Positions 13,033-14,414 of a stretch of 14,414 nt of DNA are shown here, piece by piece. Every line of letters begins with the position of its first letter. Within the stretch, counting starts at the first letter, position 1. Below the pieces are notes generated by a model. That model had not been told where the DNA came from. It saw only the letters and a list, made by a program, of their open reading frames with translations, and ran no database searches. Position numbers and translations under genes: made by a program. Location of the stretch: positions 1-14,414 of the forward strand of contig JACQAJ010000023.1 of NCBI GenBank assembly GCA_016195045.1. Direction: 5' to 3'. The stretch is from Candidatus Azambacteria bacterium. GTDB lineage: Bacteria > Patescibacteriota > Minisyncoccia > GWC2-36-17 > JACQAJ01.

Positions 13033-13037
13033 AAAGT

Positions 13038-13065
13038 TTGAGAATTTTGGAAATTAGTCTAATAT
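13038..13065 (+). promoter_or_regulatory. Promoter of the second surface protein gene
   Basis: TTGAGA (13038-13043), a 16-nt spacer and TAATAT (13060-13065). The -10 ends 6 nt before the ATG at 13072, the same distance as in the toxin-antitoxin operon, so the message would be leaderless. Confidence 0.45.
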
Positions 13066-13071
13066 TAAATA

Positions 13072-14414
13072 ATGATAAAAATAATAAGCAAAACCTCAGT
13101 AGATTTTCTAATCATAGTTGTGATCTTCCTATCTTTTCAGTTGGTTTTTGTATCACCATTAAAGGCGGCCATGATTAAAGAAATTCAGCCCAAAAATTTT
13201 GAATTACCGTCAATGACTAAACAATTAAAAACTACAAAACAACCATTAAATGGTCTAATCTTTACTAAAACCTTGAAAATTGGATCAAGAAATGAGGAAG
13301 TAAAAAAGCTTCAGCAAGTTTTAGGGGTGGAATTATCGGATACTTTCAATTCAGAAACTGAAGCCATGGTTAAAAATTTTCAATCAAAAAATAAACTTAA
13401 GTCAGATGGTATCGTTGGTTTAAAAACTAGGTTTATATTAAATTCGTTGTTTAGTGGTAGTAAAAAGGTGGTCAATCAGAGAATTCTATCACAGGATATC
13501 GTTTTACCTAATAATTTAACTGTTTCATTGGCAGAAGATAATCCTTCAACTGGATCCTTACTTTCTGACGGAGTCAATAATGTGGCTGGTTCCCAGTCTT
13601 TGGCTCATGTTCTAAGTTTAAAGTTAGAAACCTTACTTTCGGCGGAAGTTGTTAAGATCTTTTCTTTAAGGCTGAGAAAAATTGGCAATATTTCTGATTC
13701 TGATATTGAAAATGTTTATCTTTATGAACAAGGCGGTACTCGTATGGTTGCTAAAGGGAAACTATCTTCAGGATCGGTCGTTTTTTCTGGTCTTGAATCA
13801 AAACCACTACTGAGTATTTCCGGTTCTCAAATAATTTGGGCAATGATTGATCTTAATAAAGATGCTTTATTTAATCAGAGTTTGGGATTTTCAATTAATC
13901 CCGCCCTTGATATTATTGGTAGTACGGAGGGCTTAGGTAAAAGCCCTAAATTAATTAGTAACGATTTTTTGTTGAGCGGTAATTTAATGAATATTATGAC
14001 CGTTTCCGATCTGGGTCGTCTCATCGTCACTAGTAAGTTAATAGATAATCAATTAGAATCAACTAATAATGAAGTTGAGCTTTTGCGTTTACAACTATCA
14101 GCGGTTAATCAAAATATCAAACTTCAGTCTTTAACTATTCATCAACTGGGTAACCTAGACAATAAAGATTTGATTAATTTTAAGCTCTATGATGGTAATA
14201 CGGCTGTTCATCAGACCCTAGGTGTTTTAGACAATAACGGTGGTTTTACTTTTGACTTTTATAAATTTCCTCTGATTATTCCGAGTAATTCAAAAAAGAA
14301 TTTAAGTATTCGGGCTGTTTTAGGCGATAATTCCAAAAATATTAAATTAATAATTAAAGAAAATACCGATATTGTTGCTACTGATGCTAGTTATAATGTT
14401 AATATTAGTTCTGA
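13072..14414 (+). CDS. Secreted surface protein with peptidoglycan-binding domain, 3' end missing
   Basis: The frame stays open from ATG 13072 to the window end (447 codons). A signal peptide is clear: hydrophobic residues about 10-28, then SPLKAA (28-33). Residues 64-124 are a PG_binding_1 domain (FTKTLKIGSRNEEVKKLQQV, then FNSETEAMVKNFQ and LKSDGIVGLKT). Its opening matches the domain of the 1121-residue protein at 8381 nearly residue for residue (FTKTLKLGSKGDEVKELQKI). The remainder is Ser/Asn/Leu-rich predicted beta structure without a Thr/Pro linker or a cysteine in the visible part. It is probably another wall-bound surface protein of the same family; its body shows little likeness to the first protein, and codon use is more AT-rich. 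No Shine-Dalgarno is seen. The total length and any C-terminal anchor are unknown. Confidence 0.82.
   Translation, partial: MIKIISKTSVDFLIIVVIFLSFQLVFVSPLKAAMIKEIQPKNFELPSMTKQLKTTKQPLNGLIFTKTLKIGSRNEEVKKLQQVLGVELSDTFNSETEAMVKNFQSKNKLKSDGIVGLKTRFILNSLFSGSKKVVNQRILSQDIVLPNNLTVSLAEDNPSTGSLLSDGVNNVAGSQSLAHVLSLKLETLLSAEVVKIFSLRLRKIGNISDSDIENVYLYEQGGTRMVAKGKLSSGSVVFSGLESKPLLSISGSQIIWAMIDLNKDALFNQSLGFSINPALDIIGSTEGLGKSPKLISNDFLLSGNLMNIMTVSDLGRLIVTSKLIDNQLESTNNEVELLRLQLSAVNQNIKLQSLTIHQLGNLDNKDLINFKLYDGNTAVHQTLGVLDNNGGFTFDFYKFPLIIPSNSKKNLSIRAVLGDNSKNIKLIIKENTDIVATDASYNVNISS

Overview
The window is AT-rich and carries short, tightly packed genes, few recognisable Shine-Dalgarno sequences, a shortened valyl-tRNA synthetase and two large secreted proteins that each begin with a signal peptide and a peptidoglycan-binding domain. 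Together these suggest a reduced-genome bacterium of the Candidate Phyla Radiation (Patescibacteria, Parcubacteria-like). This placement is inferred from gene style and not from a marker-gene phylogeny. TGA behaves as a stop codon in this window.

Layout. Positions 1-627 hold the 3' part of a CcdA/DsbD-type membrane thiol-disulfide transporter. Positions 764-1674 hold a likely toxin-antitoxin pair: a DUF6922-type small protein overlapping an AbiEii-type nucleotidyltransferase, behind a 19-bp tandem repeat and an extended -10 promoter. An unrecognised 110-residue ORF follows (1804-2136). An HD-domain nucleotidase-like gene and a family-4-type uracil-DNA glycosylase (2202-3426) form a plausible nucleotide/DNA hygiene pair. 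The glycosylase appears to have lost all four iron-sulfur cysteines. On the minus strand lie valS, a PrsW-like membrane protease and an Hsp20 chaperone (6975 down to 3460), followed upstream by tRNA-His and tRNA-Arg.

Positions 7358-8380 contain no gene but are rich in signals. There is a candidate small RNA with its own promoter and terminator (about 7638-7765). A near-consensus promoter (TTGACA-N17-TATACT, 7926-7954) then faces a leader of about 420 nt before the giant surface protein. That leader holds hairpins in which every non-Watson-Crick pair is G.U in the plus-strand RNA.

Positions 8381-11746 encode a 1121-residue secreted, peptidoglycan-binding, S-layer-like protein. A second protein of the same architecture starts at 13072 and runs off the window. 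Between them sits a compact REP/RAYT locus (11896-13032): five copies of a palindrome with the core TCCGACCCCGCGGGTCGGA (one copy with a base change), and a REP-associated tyrosine transposase gene. One palindrome begins the predicted transposase mRNA, another lies in frame inside the transposase gene, and a third follows its stop codon. The reading frame is broken once, by one extra base at a T5 run close to the N-terminus. The break may be decay, a sequencing indel or a +1 recoding site. The REP/RAYT locus and the structured leader plus small RNA are the most promising parts of the window.
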